The position numbers and the translations under genes were made by a program. DNA of 64,000 nt from contig CM037778.1 in the NCBI GenBank assembly GCA_021229015.1, forward strand, positions 15,629,504 to 15,693,503, in the 5' to 3' direction. The notes below the pieces were generated by a model. The model made no database searches and was not told the origin of the DNA. It was given only the letters and a program-made list of their open reading frames with translations. Below, in pieces: positions 34,062-45,622 of this stretch (the stretch's first letter is position 1; each line of letters opens with the position of its first letter). This DNA is from Solen grandis. Taxonomy: Eukaryota > Mollusca > Bivalvia > Adapedonta > Solenidae.

Positions 34062-35242
34062 ATCATAGAATATCTGGGTGGAAACTATTCCTAGTCTGAA
34101 CACATTTTACAGTGCTGCCTTCTCATTTCAAACACACATACGAGTATTGCACATAATGATATAAGCCTATGAAATTTAGTAACATGCAGGCTGACCAGGT
34201 TTTCATTGTTTCTGATGGTGTTCATGAGACATAGGGAGATAACTCTGACAGCAGCTGGTGCCCTGCAGTTTGATCAGTGTTGTTCAGGAACCAGCTGATC
34301 AGCTTCCCATGGTATCTGATGATTTGCATCTATCCCTAAATTGTCATGGTGCAGGCTGGTCTGGATTTATAATGCATGCAGGATACATAGGTAAATTAGC
34401 TAGTGAAAACTGTCATGAAACTGTTTAACCAAGTGATAAAACTGCGCTCTCTTATCAAACAAGTACAGTAAATTTTACAACCCAAAGCGGTAGTGCTGTT
34501 TAAAGCAGGAAATAAGGAAGTGAAGAAATCAGAAGTTTATTGACACACTTAAGTGTGGCTGGATTTGGAATGGTGAAGCAGAATTAGACTCAAGTCAGGA
34601 CTCCAACTCCTCACCTCTGGACAGTAGTGACCTTGGCTGTACCAACAAGCTGTAGATAGGCTTCTGAGCTTGAGACTTGAATGTCATATGTTGGATTTGT
34701 TGGTAATTGCTGATGTGTCTGTATGCATGTAGTTCATGGTAAATGGATTGATTCGTTGGCTTCAAATCAAAGATTTGAATAAACAAACTGTATTCATAAG
34801 TTTAACAGTGTTTTTGAATCTTTATTTTAATTCATTGGATTTAAGACTTCTAGAAGGATTCGATGTGATCTGGACCTTACTAACCATGTACCATAATATG
34901 TTAGGCATCAGGAGTGGCTTTGATTTGAATTATTTTGGGGTTGTTTTTTTTATCTAAGATGATAAAAAACAAATTGACTGAAATTATTACTTACCTTTAT
35001 GCTGGTGACCTTCTTTGATTACAGAATGGATTAGGTTCCATGACTGTATTTGGACAATAATAAACTTAAATATTAAAGATGCAGATTTTATATAAACATA
35101 TTCAATGGAGGTAGAAGTTTCAAGTTTTATAAAAACAAACAAATAAAAGAAAAAAAATAATAAAAATGGTTTATAAAGCTCTGACAAAGTTACTGGTACC
35201 TGGATTATCATTTGTGTGTTGTATTAGGGATGTTCTTCTAAT
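34062..35242. other. No feature recognised
   Basis: A 73-codon plus frame (34736-34957) and a 63-codon minus frame (34595-34786) lack domains and splice context. Confidence 0.4.
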
Positions 35243-35246
35243 TTAA

Positions 35247-35480
35247 CCCTTTCCCTCATAGAGGACACCATGAAAAGACCTATGCGAACAGCATAAAACC
35301 AGATCAGCCTGCGAGTAACTCGCAGGCTGATCAGGTTTTATGCTGTTCGCTGCTCCTCAGTGGTCTGGAAATGAGGATTTTGTAATTAAATTTGGTAAGG
35401 TTTAACTGTGGTTTTCTGCAGATCAGGCTTTATGTGATACCTATTGAGGGCGTCAAAAGGGGTATATATGAGGGAAAGGG
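35247..35480. mobile_element. piggyBac-like MITE with central palindrome
   Basis: CCCTTTCCCTCATA and TATGAGGGAAAGGG ends, TTAA at 35243-35246 and 35481-35484. It is in the opposite orientation to 21869-22052. The extra length comes from a near-perfect palindrome GATCAGCCTGCGAG-TAA-CTCGCAGGCTGATC absent from the shorter copy. Confidence 0.82.
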
Positions 35481-35484
35481 TTAA

Positions 35485-36098
35485 AGATTAACATGTGCTA
35501 AATGATTGAGGAACATTTGGATGTGGAGATGCCATCTTGCAGTAATCCAGACTGTTCTGGTATAAACTTAAAGAATGTACTGGTATTATATGTTGCTAAG
35601 TAAGCATGATGTGGGCTGGATGAAGGCTATGCTGAGATCTTGAAGATTTTAAACATTCATTTCTTTCCTGACTTTTTTGATTTGAAAAGTTGATATGTGC
35701 TAAGAATGATTTTATAACAATACCTAGGAAATGAGAGGAAAACAGTCATTAAGATTTACATACAGGATGAAAAATGTGTCAGTATCTAAACCTATTAGAG
35801 TGACACAAGTGTTTTAATGTGTCATTGGTAGAGAAAGTGTCCAAAGTGACCTTAAAAACCTAAGTCAGCCTTGTGAAAGTTACTATCAGAAGAGTTGTGA
35901 GAACTTGCAGAAGGAAACACATTGAAAACGTATGAGCAAGACAGACGTAATCTCTACCTCAAAAAGCAAACATCGGTGTTTATTATGTGGAAAAAAGAAG
36001 CATGACATTGAAATAGAATTCAGCAGTAAAGAAGCGGAGTGAAATAGAGTGAGCAGGCAATGCAGTACTGAATCACTTACTTTTTTATAATCATTCAG
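35485..36098. other. No confident feature; exon-like stretch near 35912-35975
   Basis: After an acceptor-like ACTTGCAG (about 35903-35910) a phase-1 frame reads GNTLKTYEQDRRNLYLKKQT before a GTGTTT. It has protein-like composition but no supporting donor phase, so I do not call it. Confidence 0.3.
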
Positions 36099-36184
36099 TT
36101 TTTCATCAATCTGATAATGATGAGGCAGAAAAACATGTCAGTGATGTACACAATGGTGGTGAAAAAGAAGAAATGGACGGATGA
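36099..36184 (+). CDS. Possible terminal exon of an acidic protein
   Basis: After the acceptor TAATCATTCAG, two bases plus 27 codons encode FHQSDNDEAEKHVSDVHNGG then EKEEMDG and TGA. The composition (Ser-Asp-Asn, Glu/Lys rich) resembles the exon at 13944-14015. The entry phase also fits that exon's exit phase, so this could be the last exon of the same gene across a 22-kb repeat-filled intron. Intermediate exons may be missing. There is no independent support, since the acceptor has only a short pyrimidine tract. A perfect-TIR transposon starts 52 bp further on, inside the would-be 3' untranslated region. Confidence 0.3.
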
Positions 36185-36235
36185 AGGTAATCACCTATCA
36201 AATATCTCAGTTTGTTGTAACTTTATTTCAGTTAA

Positions 36236-36809
36236 ACCAGAGACTTATAAACAGAGATTGGCAGCTTATTCTTTGCCCCTATGGACTGTATGAAGTTGCG
36301 TGCGGCCAACGAGACTTCAGCGAGACCCAGGCGATATTTTAAATCAAATACACATTTATGGTCAGTTCCATTGGATATTAAAATTAATATTAGTAAGCAA
36401 TCATTCTACATGTTTTCCTTTGAAGATATGTGTTACTAACACCAGTCAAAAACCCTTAATGGCAAAAATCACAGGTTAATCCTGCATGTACACCAGGCTA
36501 TCATGTATCTTGACATATGTGTCATATTGGACCAGTTCTTCCTCCTCCTCTCTCTCTTAATTATAATTAAACTAAAAAAGTACTCTAATCATGCATCTGT
36601 CCTCTTCTTTCCTTCATCTAAACTCACTCTAGCTAAAACCAGTAAATTTACAAAAAGTATTTGGAATTTTGGAAAGTAGTATACCTCCAAGCCCCATCGA
36701 AATGTCCGGTACCGGTGTGATAGGTGGGCGCGTTCTCGTTAACTATCGAGGCACGCGATAAAACATGTTACTTCGGAATGCTGCCAATCTCTGTTTATAA
36801 GTCTCTGGT
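36236..36809. mobile_element. DNA transposon with perfect 30-bp inverted repeats
   Basis: ACCAGAGACTTATAAACAGA-GATTGGCAGC at the left is matched exactly in reverse complement at the right, with TAA on both sides (36233-36235, 36810-36812). The 574-bp interior has no transposase. A CpG-rich stretch (GGTACCGGTGTGATAGGTGG and a GCGCGTTCTCG region) lies near the right end. The 3-bp TAA target suggests PIF/Harbinger, but the ends are not diagnostic. Perfect ends mean recent activity. Confidence 0.78.
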
Positions 36810-36812
36810 TAA

Positions 36813-37700
36813 GCAGACAGGAGAGTAGTTAATATGATGAATAATATCCTATTCATAAGTAGCGTGATTATTGGCAATCAATTTTAAGCAATCATCGTAG
36901 CACTCTAGTTTTCTTTTCTTTTTTTCCTTTATAAATTTCACAAAAAAAAAAGCAAAATAATGGAATAAGATCCTTTTTTAACATTAACTTAAGATTCATT
37001 CAGATCTTAATATTTTCACAGCTATTTTATGCCAGGGATGTATTGCAGTGTATGTGGGTATTTAACATTTGAATTATTTAAAGCAAATACTTGATATTGG
37101 AAGATATCTGTTGATTACTTATATTATTTTACCCCAAATAATGATAAATATATTGAAATACATTTAAAATAATAGAAAACTCTAAAACATAATTTGAAAA
37201 AAAAATCATGGCACAAAAAAAGGCATGTAGCCATGTGATATGTAAATCAGTTTCAGTTTTGAGCAAATAAGTAAAAACCTTATGCAGATAAACTTCATTT
37301 CAAAATTAAGTACATGCATAATAAGGAATTATGTCACAAGTTAACTACGCTATTTGATTTTATTGTTAGACCAATATCATTATCAAATTGGAAGTTAAGG
37401 TTGCCATTTTGAATGTGCTTAGGATGAGGTGCCGGATTCTTCAAGCACTGTGTATGTATGGTCACATCATGTGATATTAATTAGAGTTAATTAATAACTG
37501 GACATAATTGACACACCTGTAGATGTTGGTGGTGTAACCCCTCAGGCTGTTATGTATGTGGTAGTGTTGAGATGATCAGTCAGTTGTGTGCACATGTACC
37601 TCATCTACAGTTTGGAGTGAGGCCACCACACCTGACCTGGGAGAAATTCCCACCATAGTTATGTGTTATTGTGTTTTCTGTGACAAACACTTTGGCCTTT
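36813..37700. other. No feature recognised
   Basis: AT-rich unique-looking sequence. Confidence 0.4.
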
Positions 37701-37739
37701 TCTCCCTTCTTTATTTTTTATTTAATGTTTTATCGTCCT

Positions 37740-38050
37740 TGTTCGTTTTAGTAATCCCCCACCTTTAAGGACATTTATGAAACTTGAACCTACATTCCAG
37801 GTGCACTACTTCAAGGTCAAGGTCATAGGTCAAAATTAAAGGTTTGAGTCTTATATTTCTTGTGGGCTCCATATCTCCTTAAGCCTTCGAAGGATACTTA
37901 CGAAAGTTTTTTAGATGTTTACCTCATTGAGATAAGATGCAGGACCAGCATTTTGGGCTTGTTAAAGTTGCACAATTTCAGATAATATGCACATGTTTCG
38001 GACTAAGATCATGTCTTCTTTGTTTGTCTAGAAATCCTTAAATGATATTC
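37740..38050 (+). repeat. Worn GGTCA-type tandem-core fragment
   Basis: 'tttatgaaacttgaaccta', 'caaggtcaaggtcataggtc' and 'gggctccatatctcctta' phrases, in the style of the bivalve tandem-core elements. Confidence 0.4.
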
Positions 38051-38358
38051 ATGACACAAATAAGTCAGATATTCATCGCATGAGATGACATGCAGTTACT
38101 AGTACATGATTTAAACGAAATACAGGAGGAATAAATATATGAACCTCAGGAAATGTAGAATAACAGTTATTGGTTTTTTGTATCATAAATGTATAAAATA
38201 TGAGAATGAACTTCATCATGTATCAGTGTTGGTTTTTAGAATTTAATTTCTAGGATGATAAACACTTCCCTTTCCACATATCTAATACAGCAGAGGATCG
38301 AACTGTCGTGTTAAATTTGTCATTAATACTGAATTACCATGCATTTCTCTATGTCAAG

Positions 38359-38458
38359 NNNNNNNNNNNNNNNNNNNNNNNNNNNNNNNNNNNNNNNNNN
38401 NNNNNNNNNNNNNNNNNNNNNNNNNNNNNNNNNNNNNNNNNNNNNNNNNNNNNNNNNN
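38359..38458. other. Assembly gap of exactly 100 N
   Basis: A run of 100 unknown bases, the conventional scaffold placeholder. The true distance is unknown, and the order of the two sides depends on scaffolding. Confidence 1.
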
Positions 38459-38459
38459 A

Positions 38460-39220
38460 AGGAATGAAAATTGGGGTATATTTGGTCAAGGCCTGGAAAG
38501 ACTTTCTTTACTGCGTCAATTTAAATTCTTAGTATCTCGTAAATGGTTAGAACGCATGTACATTTGTTTCATTCGACCAGTTCTTGAATATGGTGATATT
38601 GTCTGGGATACCTGTACTTTAGAACAGTCACATGCCATTGAATCTGTACAAATAGAGGGGGGTAGAATTGTTACCGGTGCTAATGACCTTTGGGAATTGA
38701 ATAGATTGTATGGAGAAACAAATTGGCAAAACCTAATAGAAAGGGAAAAAAACAGACTTTTACTGTTATATAAAATGTCTAATAATCTAGTTCCACCATA
38801 TCTTTGTTCTATGCTCCCAATCTCGTGGAACGCCTTATCAATTAACATCCCAAGTCTATCAATTTATAAAGAAACTATCAGCGGGCAATATTTGTAAAAC
38901 ACCTGATTGTTATAATTGTGGAAATAGGAAACTCATTGTGGGTTAAGATTAGAGTGCAGTTTACTAAATTATCATTTATACAGGCGCAACCTTGTATCTT
39001 CTCCATGTTACACGTGCGGTGAGATTGAAACCACCGAACACTACTTGTTTTATTGTCAAAACTATACACAACACCGGACAACACACTTGTCAAACCTACC
39101 GTGCCCCCTACTTATCCAGAACCTTCTTTATTGGTCTTAACATCTCACTTGTACCTAAACATAATATCATTATTATTTGTACTTTTAAACACTTAAGTAA
39201 TTAGTCCACAATACCAGATA
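38460..39220 (+). pseudogene. 3' end of non-LTR retrotransposon reverse transcriptase
   Basis: Immediately right of the gap an open frame reads through RQFKFLVSRKWLERMYICFI, RPVLEYGDIVWD, then IVTGA, LYGETNWQ and LLLLYKMSNN. These are the thumb/C-terminal motifs of LINE-type reverse transcriptases (the LEYxxxVWD and LYKMxN signatures). The frame stops at 38897. Related coding then resumes in another frame with YNCGNRKL, LRLECSLLNYHLYRRNLVSS and a Cys-His motif CYTCGEIETTEHYLFYC, the usual C-terminal zinc-binding end. At least one frameshift and internal loss make it a dead copy. The polymerase core would lie in the gap or be absent. Confidence 0.85.
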
Positions 39221-39770
39221 ATGACTATATGCATTTAGTTATATTCTAACGTCACATGGAGAAGAGTTTATATAACTTTTAAACAACTTGTTCTCTAATG
39301 CAAAAGCTGTATTTATTTAATGATTATTTACTTGTAAATGCATATTATGGAATAAATATTGTTTAAACTAGCATGGTTTCCAGAGAAAAACCAGGTACGC
39401 AATAGCCCCGTGTCCCGACGCCATGAGCACGCGATGAACACGCAAGTCAAACGCACGTTGCGTGCAAGTATGGTGGTACACTTTCTGCATCTATCATAAG
39501 TAACATTTAAATTTCCTTCCTTTTTTTACTACATTGAGATATAGTTCCAAACTTCCTATCAATTAGTGATGTTAATTTCTATGTTTATTTAAATACAATT
39601 GCATAATTTGTATTGTTGAACTGTATTAACTGATGCTGGAGATTGATAAACTGTTAATGTACGAGTCAATCGCAATTCTTTCGAGATATATGAACCATAG
39701 TCGACTGTTATTTTATCAGTTGTAATAAATTTTAGATCTACTCATTTGTATGAGTGGAACAACTGCTGGA
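39221..39770. other. Retrotransposon 3' flank, nothing else recognised
   Basis: 39371-39480 is locally CpG-rich (GTGTCCCGACGCCATGAGCA and following) but shows no gene structure. Confidence 0.4.
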
Positions 39771-39772
39771 AT

Positions 39773-39870
39773 AGCTCAGATTGTCTACTTGCTGTCTTAA
39801 CTTTTTATGCAGCATTCTGCAAGGTTAGGTCGCATGTTCGAATCTAGCTGGGTTACGTCTTTCTTTTTTT
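39773..39870 (+). mobile_element. tRNA-like SINE head with T-rich tail
   Basis: AATAGCTCAGATTGTCTACT (A-box-like) and GCATGTTCGAATCTAGC (B box) 50-60 bp apart, followed by a T-rich tail. Unlike families A and B, no shared body follows. Confidence 0.55.
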
Positions 39871-40385
39871 ATTTTTATATAATATCAAATCTTACTTTAA
39901 TTAATTTAATCTACAAAGGATAAATGTGAAAATACCATTCATGAATAAAAGATAAAGTAATTGATAATGTTATTTTCTAATTAACTATATATACATCATA
40001 AATATTTTATACATTGCTATATCTTTATTATTTCGGCGTAAGCAACATAAATTTTTTCCTTTTGAACTATTTCTTGGATCAATCTTAGCATGGTTAACAA
40101 CCGAATAGTTCGGAAAAGCATTCGTTTCATTGTTTTGAATAAATTATTTTAGGATATTTCATCATAAAATGGGAGTTTCAATGTGCATATTTTTCTGCAT
40201 GATTGTCAACTGGCAAATAAATATTTAATCTACCTATTTAAACATAAAAAAACAACATCCATTAAAAAACTCAAACATAAAAACAACCCAGTTGAAAAAG
40301 TAAACAGGTGTGAAGCTTAAGAAAACGTAGTTATACTTGGCAGTGGACTCCTCCCTCTAAGTAACACAAGCTATTTATAGTAACA

Positions 40386-40445
40386 GCCTCCGTTAAGTGC
40401 TTGCCCGCTAAGCTAAGTGTCCTGAGATCGAATCGCACTGACGGA
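40386..40445 (+). mobile_element. tRNA-like SINE head, worn
   Basis: 'cgttaagtgcttgcccgcta' and the B-box-like GAGATCGAATCGCAC are spaced as in a tRNA, followed by a T-run. No cloverleaf that would make a functional tRNA was found. Confidence 0.4.
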
Positions 40446-40649
40446 ACTATTTGTGCTGCGCTTATATTACATTTTCTCGCTTTTTTTTTCACTGGCTTGT
40501 ACATTACATCTCCTAAATTTAGCGACAAATGCGTTTTCTAGCATTATTTTAAATCTTTTAAAACTTGCCAGCATTATCATATTAAAATTTATATATTATA
40601 GTGTAACACTTTTACTTTCTGTAATTTTCATATCTTTTTTTTTCTTACG

Positions 40650-41560
40650 CCGAATATCTTTGTATACGCCCGTACAAATTTTGTACGGACGTAATATGTT
40701 TTCAAACATGGCGTTCGGGCGGGCGGACGGACAGGTGGCGTCCTTTGAAGTGTCCGGACTCCTACTCAAACAGTTTTGATTCGATCCGCTTCAAACTTTC
40801 TGACAATGTTTATGAGCATAATATCTCGGACAAGTTCGATTTTTAGCCTAATCGCCCCCAGATACTCCTGGATTGTGGCCCTTGATTTGTTAAAATATGT
40901 GAAATTAACAGTGTCTGGACTCCTTTTCAAACAGTTTTAATCCGATCCTCTTCAAATTTGCTAACAGTGTGTATGGGCATAATATCACGTACAAGTTTAA
41001 TTTCCAGCCAAATCGTCCCAGGCACTTCTGGCTTATGGCCCTTGATTTGTTGAAAATGTGAAAAATTAACAGTGTCTGGACACCTTTTCAAACAGTTTTG
41101 ATTCGATCCTCTTAAAATTGCTGACAATGTGTATGGGCATAATATCTCGGACAAGTTCGATTTCCAACCAAATCCCCCAGGCACTCCTGGATTATGGCCC
41201 TTGATATGTTGAAAATATGCGAATTTAACAGTGTCCAGACTCCTTTATTTTGATCCGATCCACTTCAAACTTGCTCACAATGCTTATGGGCATAATATCT
41301 CAGCCAAGTTTGATTTCCAGTCGACCCTTTTTGAAATATATTTAATTACCAGTGTCGGACTACTTTAAAGTTTTTATTTTGTCTTCTTCAAACTTGCTGA
41401 CAATGTGTATGGGCATAATACCTCGGCCAAGTTCGATTACCAGCCAAATCACCCCCAGGAACACCAGGAATATGGCCCTTGATTTGTTTGAACATGGTGC
41501 ATTTTAGGACAGCACATATTACGGGCTTATTTTGCTTCGACTCTCTGAGCTCTTGTTTAA
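40650..41560 (+). repeat. Pearl-like element, about 160-bp units
   Basis: 5' palindrome CGCCCGTACAAATTTTGTAC-GGACG, then GGGCGGGCGGACGGACAGG. Five units have 'aacagttttgattcgatcc', 'gggcataatatctcggacaa' and 'atggcccttgatttgttg'. The end reads TCTCTGAGCTCTTGTTT. The same 'hairpin, then CTTG, then TTT' ending occurs in the other elements. Confidence 0.78.
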
Positions 41561-41845
41561 AGATATTTTAGCTTCCCTTTAACACGAATTAAATTTCATA
41601 AACTGTAGGAATAAAAGATCGAGAGCGGGAAATACAGGAGCTCTCCGATCAAAATCAACTCTGCCTGCCAATTCGTCAGAAAGAGTCTGTATGGGGTACG
41701 GGATTAAGTATGACTTTACCCGAAGTATTTTTGTTTGGAACTCGAGACTGAAGCCGTATTTTGTGAGACTTGGTGACTGTATTTGCCAATTATGTTAGAA
41801 ACTGGCCCTTTATAATGTGTCGCCTAATCGTGACACAAAGTACAT

Positions 41846-42050
41846 GGATAGCGTGATGGTAACGTGCTTCGCTTCGAATTCTCAGTAATGCGTCCCGGGT
41901 TCGAATCCTGATCACGTACATAAAAAGGTACAGTGACAGCCAGTCCAGATACGTGGGTTTTCCACGGGATGTCCTGTTTCCTCCCACTATAATGACCACA
42001 TACGCCGCAACAGAATCATAGAGAGTGACTTATTTAAGTTGTGATTTTTT
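41846..42050 (+). mobile_element. tRNA-derived SINE, family C
   Basis: A-box-like GGATAGCGTGATGGTAACGT and a consensus B box GGGTTCGAATCCTGATCAC, then a body with GTGGGTTTTCCACGGGATGT-CCTGTTTCCTCCCAC and a poly-T tail (42048-42055). The body is a different one from families A and B. Confidence 0.7.
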
Positions 42051-43127
42051 TTTTCGTAATCGATGTAAAAGTAATAAAGTTATTTTGAGTCTTTAGTTAT
42101 GCTTTTGTGTTTTATGTATGATTTCAAAGGTATGCGGGTGACACTTCAAACAGAAAAGCATAATCAAATATCTATAATGATATCGATTGCCGATTATAAA
42201 TCTATAATTAAAGAATATTAAATATATAAATATAGAATCGGTTCCGGCATCCGATTTTTACTGGTTCATCTAGAACAGTTTTGTGGTTGTGTGTCACAAT
42301 TATACTAACCACTTTTCGAGCATTCGATTCTCTACTTTGTAACTCATGGAAGTATCTGAGGTAGAAAGTTTGAAGTCAGATACAAGTACGTTTAACATAC
42401 TTATAAAAACACATGAAAAGCTTTTTATTTCAAATACATAAAATGACCGAAACCTTTATATCTACTATCCAAAAATAGTTACGAGCCCCTTTGCCTGTAA
42501 TGCAGCATAATTTCCGCAGTGGGTCTCGGCAAATAACAGGCTAAGTAAGATATTTGATCTTACCCTACAGATCTGCAGCTTGTAAAACCCTCTTTTACTT
42601 GGGACGTACACACGACTCCAGTGCCTTCAGCGATTTGATTTTTATGTTTTGATTTATTTTATTGCTGGTGTATATGGACTGCAAATATCAGAGAAGGCCC
42701 CATAATATTTCGGTGCTATTTTATTTGTAGAATTCATAAAATAGATACACTAGTATAAATATGAAAGAAACGAACGAAATCCAGCTGCAATAGAAAAACA
42801 TTAATGAGTTGATTTGAATATAAGTATTTAAAGTGTACATGTATATAATTTCCTTTCATTTGATATTGGGGTTATTCGCCGAAACTGGACCAGTAAGAAA
42901 CCAAATATCGCTTAAATAAAAACTGCAAATAAATCATCAGCCGAAGTAACTTTTATAACATTTATTTTATGACAAGAAATTATTTCTATTTGTAGTGTAA
43001 TTGGTGAATTTCATTTATAATATTTGGTGTTGCGTTTACACATGTAATTTGTGTGTTTAGATAATAAGATACGTAGCCTCGTCTTAACAGCATCATATCG
43101 CAGTGAGGCAGAAATATATTCGTCTGT
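42051..43127. other. No gene; shared unnamed repeat near 42440-42660
   Basis: 42440-42660 is similar to 28680-28930 ('tctactatc', 'cacacgactccagtgccttc', 'agcgatttgatt'). The rest is AT-rich. Confidence 0.4.
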
Positions 43128-43398
43128 TTATTGTTTGTTTATTGGGTTTAACGTCCCGACGACAGTATTTCAGTCATTTGGAGGTTATGTCTATTGAGAC
43201 AAATATAGTGCTGTCACACTTACTCATGCGACATGATATCACACACAGTCACGTTATTCTGACACCAGGCCAACGATCCCCTTATATGCTGCGCGCCTAA
43301 CAAGTGAGCTATACCTGTAGATTTACGACTTTGGTATGTCGCGGTCGAGGATCGAACCAACGAACTCCTGCTCCCGAGGCGGACGCATTAATCACTGT
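43128..43398 (-). mobile_element. tRNA-derived SINE, family A
   Basis: Reverse copy ending GGGTTTAACGTCCCGACGAC on the plus strand, with GACAGTATTTCAGTCATTTG, 'cacacagtcacgttattctg' and a B box reading TTGGTTCGATCCTCGACC on the minus strand. Close to the 5361-5659 copy. Confidence 0.8.
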
Positions 43399-43750
43399 TG
43401 ACGGTTATTTGTACGTTTTATGTCGGCAAAGGTTCTCAAATAACTAAAATACTATCGATTGACTTTAAAACCTAATGAAACAATCAAAAAGCTTGCAATT
43501 TTCTTCTTATATTAATTTAACTTAGAATAATGATCTAAAACTGACATTTAAGTAAAAATAGAAGTACTTTCTTCATACAACATGTATAATGAAAATGAGA
43601 AAAAAAAACCATCCAAGATTATGTACACAATCTGAAAAACGACGTACTGTTTTCATCTGCTGATCAGAACACAAAAATATTCAACATTAAAAACAGTTAA
43701 ATTTTCACTATGAAATCAAAAATATGTTATAGATAGGAATGGCCTGACTA

Positions 43751-44002
43751 CACTTAGTTCCAAAAGAAAGTGTGCACATTTTTTAGTTTGAATGCATAGT
43801 ATTACAATATTTAGCAAACATATCAGTTTTAATTTTCGCATACTATGTCTCGTGTTTATTGTGATCGATTTAGCCCAAAATCTACAACGTGGCATGGAGA
43901 GATTTCTTTTTTCAATTTTGGTACCAAATATATAGGCCTTCATGAAAAAAGTCGATGAAAATTACAGAAAACAGAGCGCACACTTTCTTTTAGAACAGAG
44001 TG
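43751..44002. mobile_element. Tc1/mariner-type MITE with TA duplication
   Basis: Ends CACTTAGTTCCAAAAGAAAG-TGTGC and, reversed, CACTCTGTTCTAAAAGAAAG-TGTGC, flanked by TA at 43749-43750 and 44003-44004. The 252-bp interior includes TTTTCGCATACTATGTCTCG. A related but corrupted sequence lies at 57450-57720. A 75-codon minus frame in it has no recognisable domain. Confidence 0.7.
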
Positions 44003-44122
44003 TATGCATGTTGAAAACAGCTGATTTGGGACCAAAATGAAGAGCATAATAGCACGGACTGCTTGGGCCATATTCTCGAAACAACCCAAGATTTGTTAGT
44101 TGTTGATGTTTTTATTGTTGCT

Positions 44123-44128
44123 GTTTTT

Positions 44129-44178
<50 letters not shown>
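44123..44178. repeat. (AT)n microsatellite
   Basis: Pure AT dinucleotides, about 50 bp, followed by T-rich sequence with TTG repeats to about 44270. Confidence 0.95.
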
Positions 44179-44180
<2 letters not shown>

Positions 44181-44481
44181 CTCAAACTTTACTAAGGATC
44201 ACTGATTGTTTTTTTTGTTGTTGTTGTTTTTTTGTTGTTTTTTTTTTTGTTTTTTTGTTTGTTTGTTTTTTGCATTTCAGAACACTCAAATAATTTAATA
44301 TTAGATTGAAAAAGCTACTTTTTGAAACTTATTGCACAAAACAACCTAATAAACCAACTAAAGGTATGATGCTATCATAAGCATTGATGGAAATATATTT
44401 AAAACAAAAGGTCAAATAAATCTATCAAATACACAAGTAAACAGTATTTCACTGAACGAACCTTAGCAAATTTTGAGTAGT

Positions 44482-44482
44482 G

Positions 44483-44560
<78 letters not shown>
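44482..44560. repeat. (TA)n(TG)n compound microsatellite
   Basis: About 28 bp of TA followed by about 50 bp of TG with a single C interruption. Confidence 0.95.
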
Positions 44561-44561
<1 letters not shown>

Positions 44562-45538
44562 AATTGACAAACCAAAACAGCTCGTTAACAAGTGGAAGGG
44601 AAAAAAGACAAATTTTAGATTTGTTTCCCGAATAATATTATTTGTTTCCAAATGATAATCAGTTGCAAGAATTTTTCTAAAATCATATGATGTGGCTTAC
44701 TACCATAAGTTTTCCTTAAGATTCATTTTAAAGAAACATTTTCCATAGGTTTCAGTGATTAATGTAATGGATTATCTTCCTTAAATCAAACAACACATGA
44801 AAAGAACTCCCGGCTTTTAACGTTTTTATTTTTACACGTCTTTAAAGTGACAAAAGGTCATAAAAATATTATAATCTAGTGACCAGATATAAAATATGGC
44901 TAAAGAAGATATGACATATTGTTTTTAGTTTCCTTCCTTCTAACTCATAAACTTTGTAATGTCCGAATTTCAGATAAGAAAATGTACATAAGTCAAAAAC
45001 CGGACTGTACGTTTTGTTTGAATTCCGCATTCAGATGTCCTCTTGGGCATAGAATACAACACTATTGTTTATTTTTTAATTTTCCATTGTGCCCATTAGG
45101 GTCTTACAAAATTAAGTTTCTTTGTGAACGCGTTCCCTGATCTACAGACGAAAACAATAAGGTCCATTTATACAATATACTCATTACAACTCATCTAACT
45201 TAATATATATACGAGACGATAGAGACGTATAGACTTATAGGGAAAACTATTATCCTACCCTAATAGCCACCAATACAACCCCAAGGCAGACAAGTATAAC
45301 TTGACAATATTAGCTTCAAAATGTCAAACTATGTGAACCCAAGGGAAATAATAACTATATATAGTGACTGAAATTCTTTTGATTACCTCCCCTAATATTT
45401 TTTTGCTTCCATGAGTTATCTCCCCTGAAAACTAAGAATTGTCTCATCTGAAAAGTTTTTTTTTTACATTTAACTTTTATTTACCCCGTTATCTCCCCTG
45501 AATATTTATATTTTCCATATGTATGTGGCTGTCGTGGC
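44561..45538. other. No gene; weak TCTCCCCT-type repeats
   Basis: 'ttatctcccctga' or 'tacctcccctaat' occurs several times from 45386 to 45500, a worn short tandem similarity. No exon was recognised. Confidence 0.35.
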
Positions 45539-45581
45539 CCCCCACCCCCCCCCCTCCCCCCCACACCTTGCTATATATATA

Positions 45582-45621
<40 letters not shown>

Positions 45622-45622
45622 C
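45539..45622. repeat. Poly-C tract plus (TA)n microsatellite
   Basis: About 27 bp of almost pure C, a short spacer, then TA repeats of about 50 bp with one break. Confidence 0.92.

Noticed and set aside
35932..36040. Short zinc-finger-like frame (HRCLLCGKKKH)
   Set aside because: 36 codons with one Cys-x2-Cys pair and no second pair at proper spacing; an alternative frame there is equally protein-like.
41850..41925. Functional tRNA gene
   Set aside because: A and B boxes are good but the acceptor stem does not pair cleanly and a SINE body plus T tail follows, so it is a SINE head.
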